A DNA stretch of 46,212 bases from a virus: IMG/VR virus record IMGVR_UViG_3300033986_000111, positions 1 through 46,212 of that record; one strand, written 5' to 3'. The position numbers and the translations under genes are program-made. The stretch's first letter is position 1. Every line of letters starts with the position of its first letter. This document shows positions 1-6,971 of the stretch, piece after piece. Under the pieces are notes generated by a model. It was not told the origin of the DNA and did no database searches. It worked only from the letters and a program-made list of their open reading frames with translations.

Positions 1-102
1 CGGGGATTGCTCGGCGGCCACGAACACCGGGGATTGCTCGGCGGCCACGAACACCGGGGCTCGCTCGGCGGCCACGAACACCGGGAATTACTCGGCGGCC
101 AC
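1..102 (+). repeat. 27-bp tandem repeat, nearly four copies
   Basis: Units begin at 1, 28, 55 and 82. Units 1 and 2 are identical. Unit 3 changes two bases near its start, and unit 4 is diverged at its start and stops after 21 bp. The shared core is CTCGGCGGCCACGAACAC. Each unit encodes nine residues of the repeat protein that runs through here. The array reaches the window edge, so the true copy number is unknown. Such arrays are prone to copy-number change and to misassembly. Confidence 0.9.
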
Positions 103-328
103 TGTAAAAGGCAAAGAGTCTGTTGCCATGGCTCTCGGCTACCAAAGCAAGGCCAGAGGTGCCCTTGGGTGCTGGATTGTTTTGGCCGAGTGGGCTTGGG
201 ACGATAAAGGCGATTGGCACATTATAGATGTTCAGTGCGCCAAGGTGGACGGAGAGAAAATAAAGGCCGATACCTTCTACCGCTTAGAAAACGGCAAATT
301 TGTTGAGTGCGAGGATGAGGAAGAATGA
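2..328 (+). CDS. NTG-repeat phage protein, 5' end cut by window
   Basis: The reading frame is open from base 2 to the TGA at 326-328 and has no start inside the window. It begins with nonapeptide repeats of the form SAATNTGDC (three clear copies plus degenerate ones such as GNYSAATVKG and SVAMALGYQ). A non-repetitive tail of about 65 residues follows, rich in Trp near GCWIVLAEW and ending in an acidic EDEEE. Such NTG/SAAT repeats occur in phage proteins and are expected to fold as a beta-solenoid; this is family knowledge, and the function is unknown. Another frame is also open over the repeats (from 7), but the frame used here gives the recognisable repeat and a natural tail, and its stop overlaps the next ATG (ATGA). 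If the genome is circular, the N-terminus may be the fragment at 46088-46212. Confidence 0.75.
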   Translation, partial: GDCSAATNTGDCSAATNTGARSAATNTGNYSAATVKGKESVAMALGYQSKARGALGCWIVLAEWAWDDKGDWHIIDVQCAKVDGEKIKADTFYRLENGKFVECEDEEE

Positions 329-525
329 AACGCGATGTCGCAGCCTTTGCAGGCAGCAAAATAGATTTTAGTCGGTATCTCGCTGACATGCGGGCGTGGC
401 TTAAAGAGCACCCGGAGATGGATAAGTTCATCTGGGTCAATAGTTCATGTTCCGACGTTATTGCGGTAGGTTATGCAATTAACCACATGGCCGCAAAGAA
501 CACCAATATCAAGGAGGCGGTATAA
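325..525 (+). CDS. small hypothetical protein, 66 aa
   Basis: The ATG overlaps the stop of the upstream repeat protein (ATGA), so translation is probably coupled. The product is soluble, with no membrane segment and no Cys cluster. It has an FDFSRYL-like start (residues KIDFSRYLADMRAWLKEHPEMDKF) followed by a short hydrophobic stretch and an Asn/Lys-rich end. The next gene's GGAGG ribosome site lies in its last codons, and its TAA directly precedes that ATG. I do not recognise the family. Its place in the tight early operon upstream of the recombination genes supports it being a real gene. Confidence 0.6.
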   Translation: MKRDVAAFAGSKIDFSRYLADMRAWLKEHPEMDKFIWVNSSCSDVIAVGYAINHMAAKNTNIKEAV

Positions 526-1548
526 ATGTCCATGAATGCGGCTCCAAACCAGACCGCCATAGCGGTTTTGAATGAGTATCCTCCCAGTAAGTTTAACTTA
601 CTGATACCAGTCAAGACCATGCAGGAAATCAGCCCACTGCATAAGGTCGTAATTAACCAGGTCCAGATTAACCCGGACCCGAAAAGCGGCAAAGACGTAT
701 ATGCCGAGAAAAACGGCGAGCTTGCCCTCACCAAGAAGGGGCTGGCAAAACTGATGGCAGCGGCCAATATCCAAGTGGTGGACAGCAGGCCAGTAACGCC
801 TCAAAAGTGTCAGCGTTGCGCCGAGGTGGCCAGACAGACCAGAATGGCACCCCGGTGCGGAGATTGCCCCAGTTCAGATGATGTGGCCTACCAGGTGACC
901 ATTGCCGTTCCGGAGCCCTCTGGGACCTGGCGCATGGTCAGAGCCACCAAAGAGATCCGCGTCGAGGAAGAGCGCAAGCGCATGACCGAAAAACAGTTTG
1001 AGCAGTTTTTCCCGTTCAGGACGGAACATTGCGAGACCAAGGCTTTAAACAGAGCACTGCGTGAAGCCCTAATGCTCAGTCCAACCTACACAGCGGCAGA
1101 ACTCCAGAAGCCTTTTGCTGTGGCCTATGTTGTTCCAAATATGGCTGACCCTGATATGAAAAAGGCTGTGGCCGCCAGATACGCTGGTTCAGTAATTGAC
1201 TTGTTCGGCGCACAAACGCGCCGCGGCCACGGGGACCAGCTTCAGCAACGGTATCTTACCGGTGAGGTAGAACAGCCACCTATGGTAGAAATCGGTCCAG
1301 ACGAGCCCGATGAGGCGGATTATCAACTTATGGACGAAGAGCTTCCGCCATGGGAACAAGATGAACCAGCGGCTGAAATGACGCAGGATATTATCGCATG
1401 TGAGGGATGCGGCCAGGAAATATCGGCCACGGGGAGTTGGTCGCCGGAAGCCATTCGAGATTACAGCCAGCGGACATGGGGTAAGGTTTTATGCCCTGAA
1501 TGCCAGAAGGCTGCCCGCAAGAACGGAAAGGCGGGTGGCAGACGATGA
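526..1548 (+). CDS. zinc-finger early protein, possible recombination partner
   Basis: A 340-residue protein starting at ATG 526 with GGAGG about 8 bases upstream. Two Cys clusters are visible: CQRC...CGDC at about residues 94-114, and CEGC...CPEC at about 291-325, both typical of zinc binding. Between them lies a conserved-looking segment TEHCETKALNRALREAL (about 166-182), of the kind seen in phage single-strand annealing/recombination proteins (A-T/K-R-A-x-x-R-AL). The C-terminal third is acidic and probably flexible. It sits directly upstream of SbcD/SbcC and overlaps SbcD by ATGA, so a role in DNA recombination or repair alongside them is plausible. The family is not firmly recognised, so the function is inferred from context. 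Confidence 0.7.
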   Translation: MSMNAAPNQTAIAVLNEYPPSKFNLLIPVKTMQEISPLHKVVINQVQINPDPKSGKDVYAEKNGELALTKKGLAKLMAAANIQVVDSRPVTPQKCQRCAEVARQTRMAPRCGDCPSSDDVAYQVTIAVPEPSGTWRMVRATKEIRVEEERKRMTEKQFEQFFPFRTEHCETKALNRALREALMLSPTYTAAELQKPFAVAYVVPNMADPDMKKAVAARYAGSVIDLFGAQTRRGHGDQLQQRYLTGEVEQPPMVEIGPDEPDEADYQLMDEELPPWEQDEPAAEMTQDIIACEGCGQEISATGSWSPEAIRDYSQRTWGKVLCPECQKAARKNGKAGGRR

Positions 1549-2735
1549 GCATCCGCGTTCTCCATTTTGCGGATCTGCACATGGGAGAATACCCCGGCCC
1601 AACAGTGGCCGGGGAAAACTCCCGCCTCAAAGACATTGAGAAAATGCTGTACCATATCGCCAATGAGGCCCAGGTTGGCATGTATGACCTGGTGGTGTTT
1701 GCTGGAGATGCATTCAAAACCCGCAGGCCATCATACCGTGAGATTCTCACCGTAGCCAACGGCTTGGCTCACGTTGCGCCCAGGGTGCCGGTGGTAGCCA
1801 TATCGGGCAACCACGACACCCCAAATGACGGCAGCGAGGGCGCATGGGATGTAATTGCAGCAATGAATATTCCGGGGCTGACGGTGCGAACCAGGCCAGC
1901 AGCGGATGTCATCCACACCAAATCTGGCCCGGTGCAGGTGTTCTCACTCCCTTACTTCACCAAATCAACCCTTTTGCAAAAAGAAGAATATCGCGACCTC
2001 ACGCTGGAGCAGATTAACAAGCTCCTGGGCGAAAAGGCTATGGACATCGTGCGCCACTTCGCGGGCCAGCGTGACCCAAGAATGCCATCCATTTTGATGG
2101 CTCACCTATCAGTTACAGGTGCCGAGCTATCAAACGGTCAGAACATCTTCATGGGCGCGGAGCCTGTTCTGTCAGCGGTTGAACTGGAAGCGTTGGGGTT
2201 CGATTATGTGGCCCTGGGACACATCCACAAGTTTCAACAGCTGTCACCGCGGGTGGCTTACAGCGGCAATCCGGAGCGCATAGACTTCGGTGAAGCCGAC
2301 GAGGACAAAGGATACCTATCGGTCGAGCTGGAGCCTGGCCAGGTGCCGGTGCTCGAGTTTCACAAGACGCCAGCGCGGAAGTTCGTAACTGTGGAGGTTG
2401 GTCTTGAGACACCAGAGGACCTGGAGCGGTTCTATGATGACCTTTTGCTTCCGGATACCACTGGCGCAATGGTGCGGGTTAAATATCGGGCGCCAGATGA
2501 CGTGGCGAAGATGGTCAATCATCAGGAAATTATCCGGCGCTTGCATACAGCCGGAGCCCATTACGTGGCTGGCATCCAGGCCGAAGTCGAGCGTTCGAAC
2601 CGAGCCAGAGATGAGGAAGTAACCGAGGCTATGAGTGTCCGTGACGCCCTGCTCAAATACCTGGATAAAAACAATATTCCTGATGATGGTCTCTCCAGCC
2701 TCGCTCAGGAACTTTTGCAGGAGGTGGCGATGTAA
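1545..2735 (+). CDS. sbcD: SbcD/Mre11-type exonuclease subunit
   Basis: A 396-residue metallophosphoesterase. The five motifs are in order: FADLHMGE (D10, H12), VFAGDAF (about 49), ISGNHDTP (about 86-93), MAHLSVTG (about 184) and LGHIHK (about 223-228). These provide the two-metal nuclease centre of the Mre11/SbcD family. The longer frame opens at 1500, but ATG 1545 overlaps the previous stop (ATGA) and starts directly on the conserved beta-strand, so it is preferred. The downstream SbcC partner overlaps by TAATG. The pair would form the ATP-dependent end-processing complex that opens hairpins and blocked ends. Phage T4 gp47/gp46 are the classic viral analogues and feed recombination-dependent replication. 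Confidence 0.92.
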   Translation: MSIRVLHFADLHMGEYPGPTVAGENSRLKDIEKMLYHIANEAQVGMYDLVVFAGDAFKTRRPSYREILTVANGLAHVAPRVPVVAISGNHDTPNDGSEGAWDVIAAMNIPGLTVRTRPAADVIHTKSGPVQVFSLPYFTKSTLLQKEEYRDLTLEQINKLLGEKAMDIVRHFAGQRDPRMPSILMAHLSVTGAELSNGQNIFMGAEPVLSAVELEALGFDYVALGHIHKFQQLSPRVAYSGNPERIDFGEADEDKGYLSVELEPGQVPVLEFHKTPARKFVTVEVGLETPEDLERFYDDLLLPDTTGAMVRVKYRAPDDVAKMVNHQEIIRRLHTAGAHYVAGIQAEVERSNRARDEEVTEAMSVRDALLKYLDKNNIPDDGLSSLAQELLQEVAM

Positions 2736-5281
2736 TGGAACCTATTAAGATAAGTTTAACCAATTTCGGGACTTATAGTCACGAGGATGTAGACCTGTCA
2801 GGCATCCACCTGGCGGTGGTCAGCGGTCCTAACGGTGCTGGGAAATCCACTCTTTTCACAGATTCTCTGCTCTATGCCCTCTTTGGGGCTAGCAGGACAG
2901 GCAATCTGGACGACCTGGTCCGCAAAGGCGAGCAGGATATGGCGGTTGAGGTCCAGTTTATCTTGAACGGACAGGAATATCGTGTCATGAGATCCAGGAG
3001 TACCAAAGGCCGGGGTAAATCTGGTCTTGAGCTACAGGTCCGCAACGGGGATGAGTGGCTCGCGCGATCCGGCTCCAATATCAGGGATACGGAGAAGCGT
3101 ATTCAGGACCTACTCAAGGTTACCCAGGAGACGTTCACCAGCTCATGCCTGATCATCCAGGGGCGAAGCAATGAGTTCACAGTCAAGGGACCGGCGGAGC
3201 GGAAGAAGGTCCTGGGGGAAATTCTAGGGCTGGAGGTTTATGACCGCCTCCAGGCGGCGGCCAAGGAAAAGGCCAAGGCCCTGGACGGCGAGATTAAAGC
3301 CCTTAAAGACCGCCAGGCGGCCATTGAGATCCAGCTGGCCGAAGTATCCGATTTGGAAGCCAGGAAATCCGATATTGAGGCAAGCATTGCGCAAAAAAAT
3401 GCAACCATCGCATCCTTGCAGGAGCAGCTCGACCATGTGAAGCGGCAACAGGCAGAACTAGAGGCTAAAGCCGCTCAGTTTGATGGCCTGTCATCCGAGG
3501 ATGATAGGTTGGAGCGGGAAATCGCAACGCTTCAACAGGAACGGGCAGGACTTGAACACCGGGTAGACAGGGCCAGGAAAATGTTGGCCAGCGAGCAGCA
3601 GATCCTCGCTAAGGTCAAGGAATGCGAGCAGGTCAAAGCACGGATAGCAGCCCTTGAGGCAAAGCTCCCACGCCTTCAGGCGGTAGCCGATGAGGCCAGG
3701 AAGTTGGAAAGCCAAAAGGCCCAGGCTTCCCGGACTATTGCGCAGGTAGTTGGGCAAATCAGGGAAATTGAGGCCGTCCTGTCTAACCGTGCAGAGCTGG
3801 AAGCGGCGGCGGAGCAATATCAGAAAGCAACAGCGGACATTGAGACCATCGATGCTATTGGAGAGCAGTGGCTGGCGCTGGACCAACAGGTAAAAGACGC
3901 GCGGCGAATATGGGAACGGGCCAGCTTCGAGCTTGAGGCCAGGACCAGGGAGCTTGAGAAAGAGCTGCAAGCACTGAAAACCAAGGCAGCAATGCTCGAG
4001 GATAGCGGGTGTATTGACCCTGAACGAGCATCCTGCCGGTTCCTGGCCGACGCACAGCAGGCAAAAGCAAAGATGGCGGAAGTGCAGACGGAGCTTAATG
4101 CCCTGGATAAATCGGAGGTGGAACGCCTGGAGCAGACCTGGTGCGAGCTACAGGCCAAGAAGGACGCCATCGGTTACGACCCATCTGAACGACAACGATT
4201 GAGAAACCTGGTCACTTCCTTGCGGCATAAAGCCGAACAGGCGGCGCAATTGGGTGCTAAGGCTGAACTACTACAGAACCTTAAGCACCAGGAACGGCAG
4301 CTACGGGAAAGTCTGGCCGATATCGAGGCCAGACATGCGGCACTGAACGACGAGGGGCACCAGCTCCAGGCCGAATTGAAGGACCTACAGGCGCTTAAGG
4401 CCTCCCTTCCAAACCTTGAACGGTGGGCGGCAGCCAAGGATGAACTGCCAGCAGCTCGGCAAACAGTGGCCGAGGCGGAACAACGATTTACATGGTATCG
4501 GGAACAGATTGTCGAACGGACAGCAAGGCGGGCAGAGATAGCGCGTCAGCTCGAGGAACGGGTTATCTTATGGGCCGAGCAATCAAAACTCGGGAATGAG
4601 GCGACATCCCTTAAGGCTAACATCGATGAGTGCAACCGGGCGCTGTCGGCCCTCCAGCGAGAATTGGGCATGGTCGAGCAACGACTGAAGGCTATTGATG
4701 CCCTACGAGCAGAGGCTGAGGACCTGACGGGCAAGCTGGCACAAATCGCTGCGCTACAAGTGAAGTATCAGACCTTGGTGAGGGCCTTTGGCCGAGATGG
4801 CATTCCAGCCTTGATCATCGAGAACGCCATTCCAGAGCTGGAGAGCATCGCCAATGAAATACTGGGGCGTATGACTTCCAATGGCATGAACCTGCGGTTT
4901 GAGACCCAGCGGGAGTTGAAATCGGTTAAAGGCGCCGTCTCGGAAACACTGGACATCATTATCAGTGACTGGCGTGGAGAACGCCCTTACGAGACATTTA
5001 GCGGCGGCGAAAAGTTCAGGATTGACTTCGCCATCAGGATTGCACTGAGCAAGCTTTTGGCACGGAGAGCTGGGGCGAGCTTGCGGCTGTTGGTCCTGGA
5101 CGAGGGCATCGGCAGCCAGGATGCTGAAGGGCGCGAGCGGCTTATGGAGGCTATAGCGGCCATTGAGAAGGACTTCGCGAAAGTTATAGTCATCAGCCAC
5201 GTCGAGGAAATTAAAGAGGCCTTCCCCACTCGAATTGAAGTGGAGCCTGGGCCGGATGGAAGCAAGGTGAGGGTGGCATGA
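2735..5281 (+). CDS. sbcC: SbcC/Rad50-type SMC-like ATPase
   Basis: An 848-residue ABC/SMC-type ATPase. The N-terminal Walker A is GPNGAGKST (about 31-39), and FTVKGPAERKKVLGEILGL follows near 150. Long Glu/Lys/Gln-rich coiled coils run from about 170 to 400 and from 450 to 690. The signature FSGGEKFRIDFA is near 754 and Walker B LLVLDEGIGSQD near 785. At the coiled-coil apex (about residue 425) the usual CxxC zinc hook is replaced by CIDPERASC, with the two Cys seven residues apart. Start ATG 2735 overlaps the SbcD stop. It partners SbcD in DNA end resection. The length is a little short of E. coli SbcC, consistent with shorter coiled-coil arms. Confidence 0.93.
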   Translation: MEPIKISLTNFGTYSHEDVDLSGIHLAVVSGPNGAGKSTLFTDSLLYALFGASRTGNLDDLVRKGEQDMAVEVQFILNGQEYRVMRSRSTKGRGKSGLELQVRNGDEWLARSGSNIRDTEKRIQDLLKVTQETFTSSCLIIQGRSNEFTVKGPAERKKVLGEILGLEVYDRLQAAAKEKAKALDGEIKALKDRQAAIEIQLAEVSDLEARKSDIEASIAQKNATIASLQEQLDHVKRQQAELEAKAAQFDGLSSEDDRLEREIATLQQERAGLEHRVDRARKMLASEQQILAKVKECEQVKARIAALEAKLPRLQAVADEARKLESQKAQASRTIAQVVGQIREIEAVLSNRAELEAAAEQYQKATADIETIDAIGEQWLALDQQVKDARRIWERASFELEARTRELEKELQALKTKAAMLEDSGCIDPERASCRFLADAQQAKAKMAEVQTELNALDKSEVERLEQTWCELQAKKDAIGYDPSERQRLRNLVTSLRHKAEQAAQLGAKAELLQNLKHQERQLRESLADIEARHAALNDEGHQLQAELKDLQALKASLPNLERWAAAKDELPAARQTVAEAEQRFTWYREQIVERTARRAEIARQLEERVILWAEQSKLGNEATSLKANIDECNRALSALQRELGMVEQRLKAIDALRAEAEDLTGKLAQIAALQVKYQTLVRAFGRDGIPALIIENAIPELESIANEILGRMTSNGMNLRFETQRELKSVKGAVSETLDIIISDWRGERPYETFSGGEKFRIDFAIRIALSKLLARRAGASLRLLVLDEGIGSQDAEGRERLMEAIAAIEKDFAKVIVISHVEEIKEAFPTRIEVEPGPDGSKVRVA

Positions 5282-5529
5282 TCAGGATTATTCACGGCAA
5301 ACACATAGGGGCGTTCGGTTTAATGCCGGCCGCCCCGGGCACCTGCCCGGAGTGCGCGGTGGATCACCCGCCTGAGTTGCCCCATAACCAGCAGAGCCTG
5401 TTCTACCAATACAAATTTTACAATGACCACGGTCGGTGGCCGACCTGGGAAGATGCCATGTCCCACTGCAGTGAGGACATGAAGACCATCTGGCGGGAGG
5501 AACTGCGAAAGCGGGGTGTAGAGATATGA
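5278..5529 (+). CDS. small hypothetical protein, 83 aa
   Basis: Starts by ATGA overlap with the SbcC stop and ends by ATGA overlap with the next gene. It contains a TCPECAVDHPPELPH segment (about 22-36) and then a Tyr/Trp-rich stretch with FYQYKFYNDHGRWPTWEDA. Single CPEC and a later Cys/His might bind a metal, but a complete four-ligand site is not obvious. I do not recognise the family. Position and tight coupling argue that it is translated with the sbcDC pair. Confidence 0.65.
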   Translation: MIRIIHGKHIGAFGLMPAAPGTCPECAVDHPPELPHNQQSLFYQYKFYNDHGRWPTWEDAMSHCSEDMKTIWREELRKRGVEI

Positions 5530-5918
5530 AAACTGCAATCGAGTGGTGCCCATATTGCGAAAACGAAGTCGAGGTTCATGCAGAGAGTCCTTCTCCTTGC
5601 CCGGTTTGCGGGAAGACATTGGTGCCATGTTCGATTTGCCAAGATAGCCTAAGCCGGCCTCATTTTGGCTGTAATTGGACTAATGAGAGGGGATGCTGGA
5701 GATTTAGAAGACCAGATTTGAATATTGAGTTATACAAATTCACGATCAACGCCATCGAAGCGAAAAGGAAGGCAAGCAAAGGTGAAGTTACGACACTTGA
5801 ATTTGCTAGGATGGCACAATTGCGCCCCGATATATGGTGCGATATTAGGGCGTTCCGCAAAGTAGCTACAACCAAAGAACTAAAAAATATAAAAAACGCT
5901 GCGGAGAAGTTGGTATGA
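5526..5918 (+). CDS. zinc-ribbon hypothetical protein, 130 aa
   Basis: The N-terminal 45 residues carry CPYC, CPVC and CSIC pairs, which is a classic treble-clef/zinc-ribbon arrangement. A Lys-rich helical C-terminus follows, with KRKASKGEVTTLEFARMAQ near residues 80-98. The gene becomes clearly more AT-rich towards its end than sbcC, as does the next small gene, suggesting a different origin for this patch (5.7-6.05 kb). Start and stop both overlap neighbours by ATGA. The function is unknown; nucleic-acid or protein binding is the usual role of such ribbons. Confidence 0.7.
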   Translation: MKTAIEWCPYCENEVEVHAESPSPCPVCGKTLVPCSICQDSLSRPHFGCNWTNERGCWRFRRPDLNIELYKFTINAIEAKRKASKGEVTTLEFARMAQLRPDIWCDIRAFRKVATTKELKNIKNAAEKLV

Positions 5919-6055
5919 TTATGATTTTGCAGTTATTATCCGCTTTACTTGTCTTTTTATCATCTGTAGAAATGTTTTTTGGTAAATACGAACCAGCTAT
6001 ATTCGGTATTCTCTTGGCGATATGGATAAAACTTGTGCTAAACGATCGAACATGA
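5915..6055 (+). CDS. 46-aa small membrane protein
   Basis: ATG 5915 overlaps the previous stop (ATGA) and the frame ends at TGA 6053-6055. The product is almost entirely hydrophobic. Two probable membrane segments (roughly residues 3-20 and 26-42) are separated by a short FFGKYEP turn, and a basic/polar tail LNDRT closes it. It is AT-rich relative to its neighbours. There is no independent ribosome site beyond the coupled start. The function is unknown. Small two-helix membrane proteins in early phage operons can act on the host envelope or in superinfection exclusion, but nothing here shows which. Confidence 0.5.
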   Translation: MIMILQLLSALLVFLSSVEMFFGKYEPAIFGILLAIWIKLVLNDRT

Positions 6056-6077
6056 GATGAGATCCCGGAGGTGGACA

Positions 6078-6275
6078 ATGCTTGAGTGGTCTTACCCCTA
6101 CTGCAAACAGAGTATGTTTAGCGCCTACCCGGCGCGAGATCAGGAGAAAGTGAGGTGCATTCATTGTGGACGGTGGTTTAACAACCCATATCACGAGATT
6201 GCTGGTAGATCCCGAGCTGAACGAAGCACTAACGGCACTCCAGGTGGCAAAGAACCACCTGGACCTGGCTGTTGA
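6078..6275 (+). CDS. small zinc-binding hypothetical protein, 65 aa
   Basis: ATG 6078 has a GGAGG site 8 bases upstream (CCCGGAGGTGGACAATG), which decides this start over the in-frame upstream ATG at 6057. Residues 1-40 hold a YPYC...CIHCGRWF arrangement that resembles half of a zinc ribbon. The last 25 residues are low-complexity (Gly, Pro, Arg) and lie in the part overlapped by the following frame, so only the first 45 residues look under selection. The function is unknown. Confidence 0.5.
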   Translation: MLEWSYPYCKQSMFSAYPARDQEKVRCIHCGRWFNNPYHEIAGRSRAERSTNGTPGGKEPPGPGC

Positions 6276-6540
6276 CCAGGACATGGTAGAAGCGGCTTGT
6301 TACGAGATTACAGCCGCGGAACTGCGGCTAAGGGCGATAATCAGGAGGGCCAAAGCGGAAAGGGGTGATATGGTTGGTCAAGTGGATGCCAGCAGAAAAA
6401 GGCTATTTGAAGATCAAGGTGCAGTGCCCAGAGTGTGGCCTCATGGTGGCCGGCAAAATAGACATACGGGAAGCGAAGGCCAATATCCCCTGTCAGTGTG
6501 GCCGGGCAACGCTCCAGATACTGCTGACGAACGGGTTTGA
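6166..6540 (+). CDS. helical hypothetical protein, stop possibly displaced
   Basis: GTG 6166 is preceded by AAGTGAGG about 10 bases upstream. The first 65 residues form a convincing amphipathic helical protein (LLVDPELNEALTALQVAK, then EITAAELRLRAIIRRAKAE), of the size and pattern of small phage proteins with two or three helices. From about residue 67 the sequence turns low-complexity, and the +1 frame there encodes the recognisable zinc protein at 6365-6598. The last 175 bases are therefore double-coding or, more likely, this gene has lost its original stop near 6365. Function unknown. Confidence 0.5.
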   Translation: MDGGLTTHITRLLVDPELNEALTALQVAKNHLDLAVDQDMVEAACYEITAAELRLRAIIRRAKAERGDMVGQVDASRKRLFEDQGAVPRVWPHGGRQNRHTGSEGQYPLSVWPGNAPDTADERV

Positions 6541-6598
6541 ATGGGAAATTGAAAGGCCGGCGGCAGGAAGTAATTTTTTTAACCTACAGGATTGGTAA
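6365..6598 (+). CDS. small zinc-ribbon protein, 77 aa
   Basis: The frame opens at GTG 6365; ATG 6386 is an alternative start that would remove seven residues. The sequence shows VQCPECGLMV and then IPCQCGRATLQIL, a four-Cys arrangement (CxxC, then CxC) that probably binds zinc. The C-terminus is aromatic and polar. It overlaps the tail of the previous gene in a different frame. It is one of several small Cys-pair proteins in this early region. The function is unknown, and the start is uncertain because no strong ribosome site precedes either candidate. Confidence 0.5.
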   Translation: MIWLVKWMPAEKGYLKIKVQCPECGLMVAGKIDIREAKANIPCQCGRATLQILLTNGFEWEIERPAAGSNFFNLQDW

Positions 6599-6647
6599 AT
6601 CTGACCTGCATTGCCAATTGCCTTTCCGAAAGTTGAAGGTGAAATGT

Positions 6648-6971
6648 ATGACCTACTTACCGGTTATAGATTTTCGGCGCAAGAAGTATCAAGCCTTACG
6701 CAAAGCAGTATATGAACGCGACAATTATACTTGTTGTGTTTGTGGAGCAAGACCTGACTATATCCCGTGCGATTACGACGGGCGATACACCTTATGGGTG
6801 CGAGATAGGGTTTTGGAGATCGACCATATTAGGCCGCGCATTTTTGGTGGAGATCATTCCATGAAAAATCTTCGCACTATCTGTAGTTCTTGCAACTCAC
6901 GAAAGGCCCAAACAGAACGAAAAGGGAGGTGGGGATGTGGCCTGGATAGAGAGCCATCAGGAATTAGCTAG
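6648..6971 (+). CDS. HNH endonuclease, 107 aa
   Basis: ATG 6648 follows GAAGGTGAAATGT and starts just before the domain; the frame itself is open from 6537. The HNH fold is clear. A YERDNYTCCVCGA segment carries the first Cys pair, LEIDHIRPRIFGGD the catalytic DH, and NLRTICSSCNSRKAQ the Asn and second Cys pair. Small free-standing HNH enzymes in phages nick or cut double-stranded DNA and in some phages assist terminase, though those lie near the packaging genes. Here it sits among early genes before the replication initiator and overlaps it by 35 bases, so a homing or DNA-processing role is equally possible. Confidence 0.85.
   Translation: MTYLPVIDFRRKKYQALRKAVYERDNYTCCVCGARPDYIPCDYDGRYTLWVRDRVLEIDHIRPRIFGGDHSMKNLRTICSSCNSRKAQTERKGRWGCGLDREPSGIS

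Noticed and set aside
1-102. CRISPR array at the window start
   Set aside because: The 27-bp units are contiguous with no spacers and keep a nine-residue reading frame, so this is a coding tandem repeat.
4754-5200. Leftward 148-residue frame inside sbcC
   Set aside because: Antisense to the conserved SbcC signature and Walker B region; no start signal.
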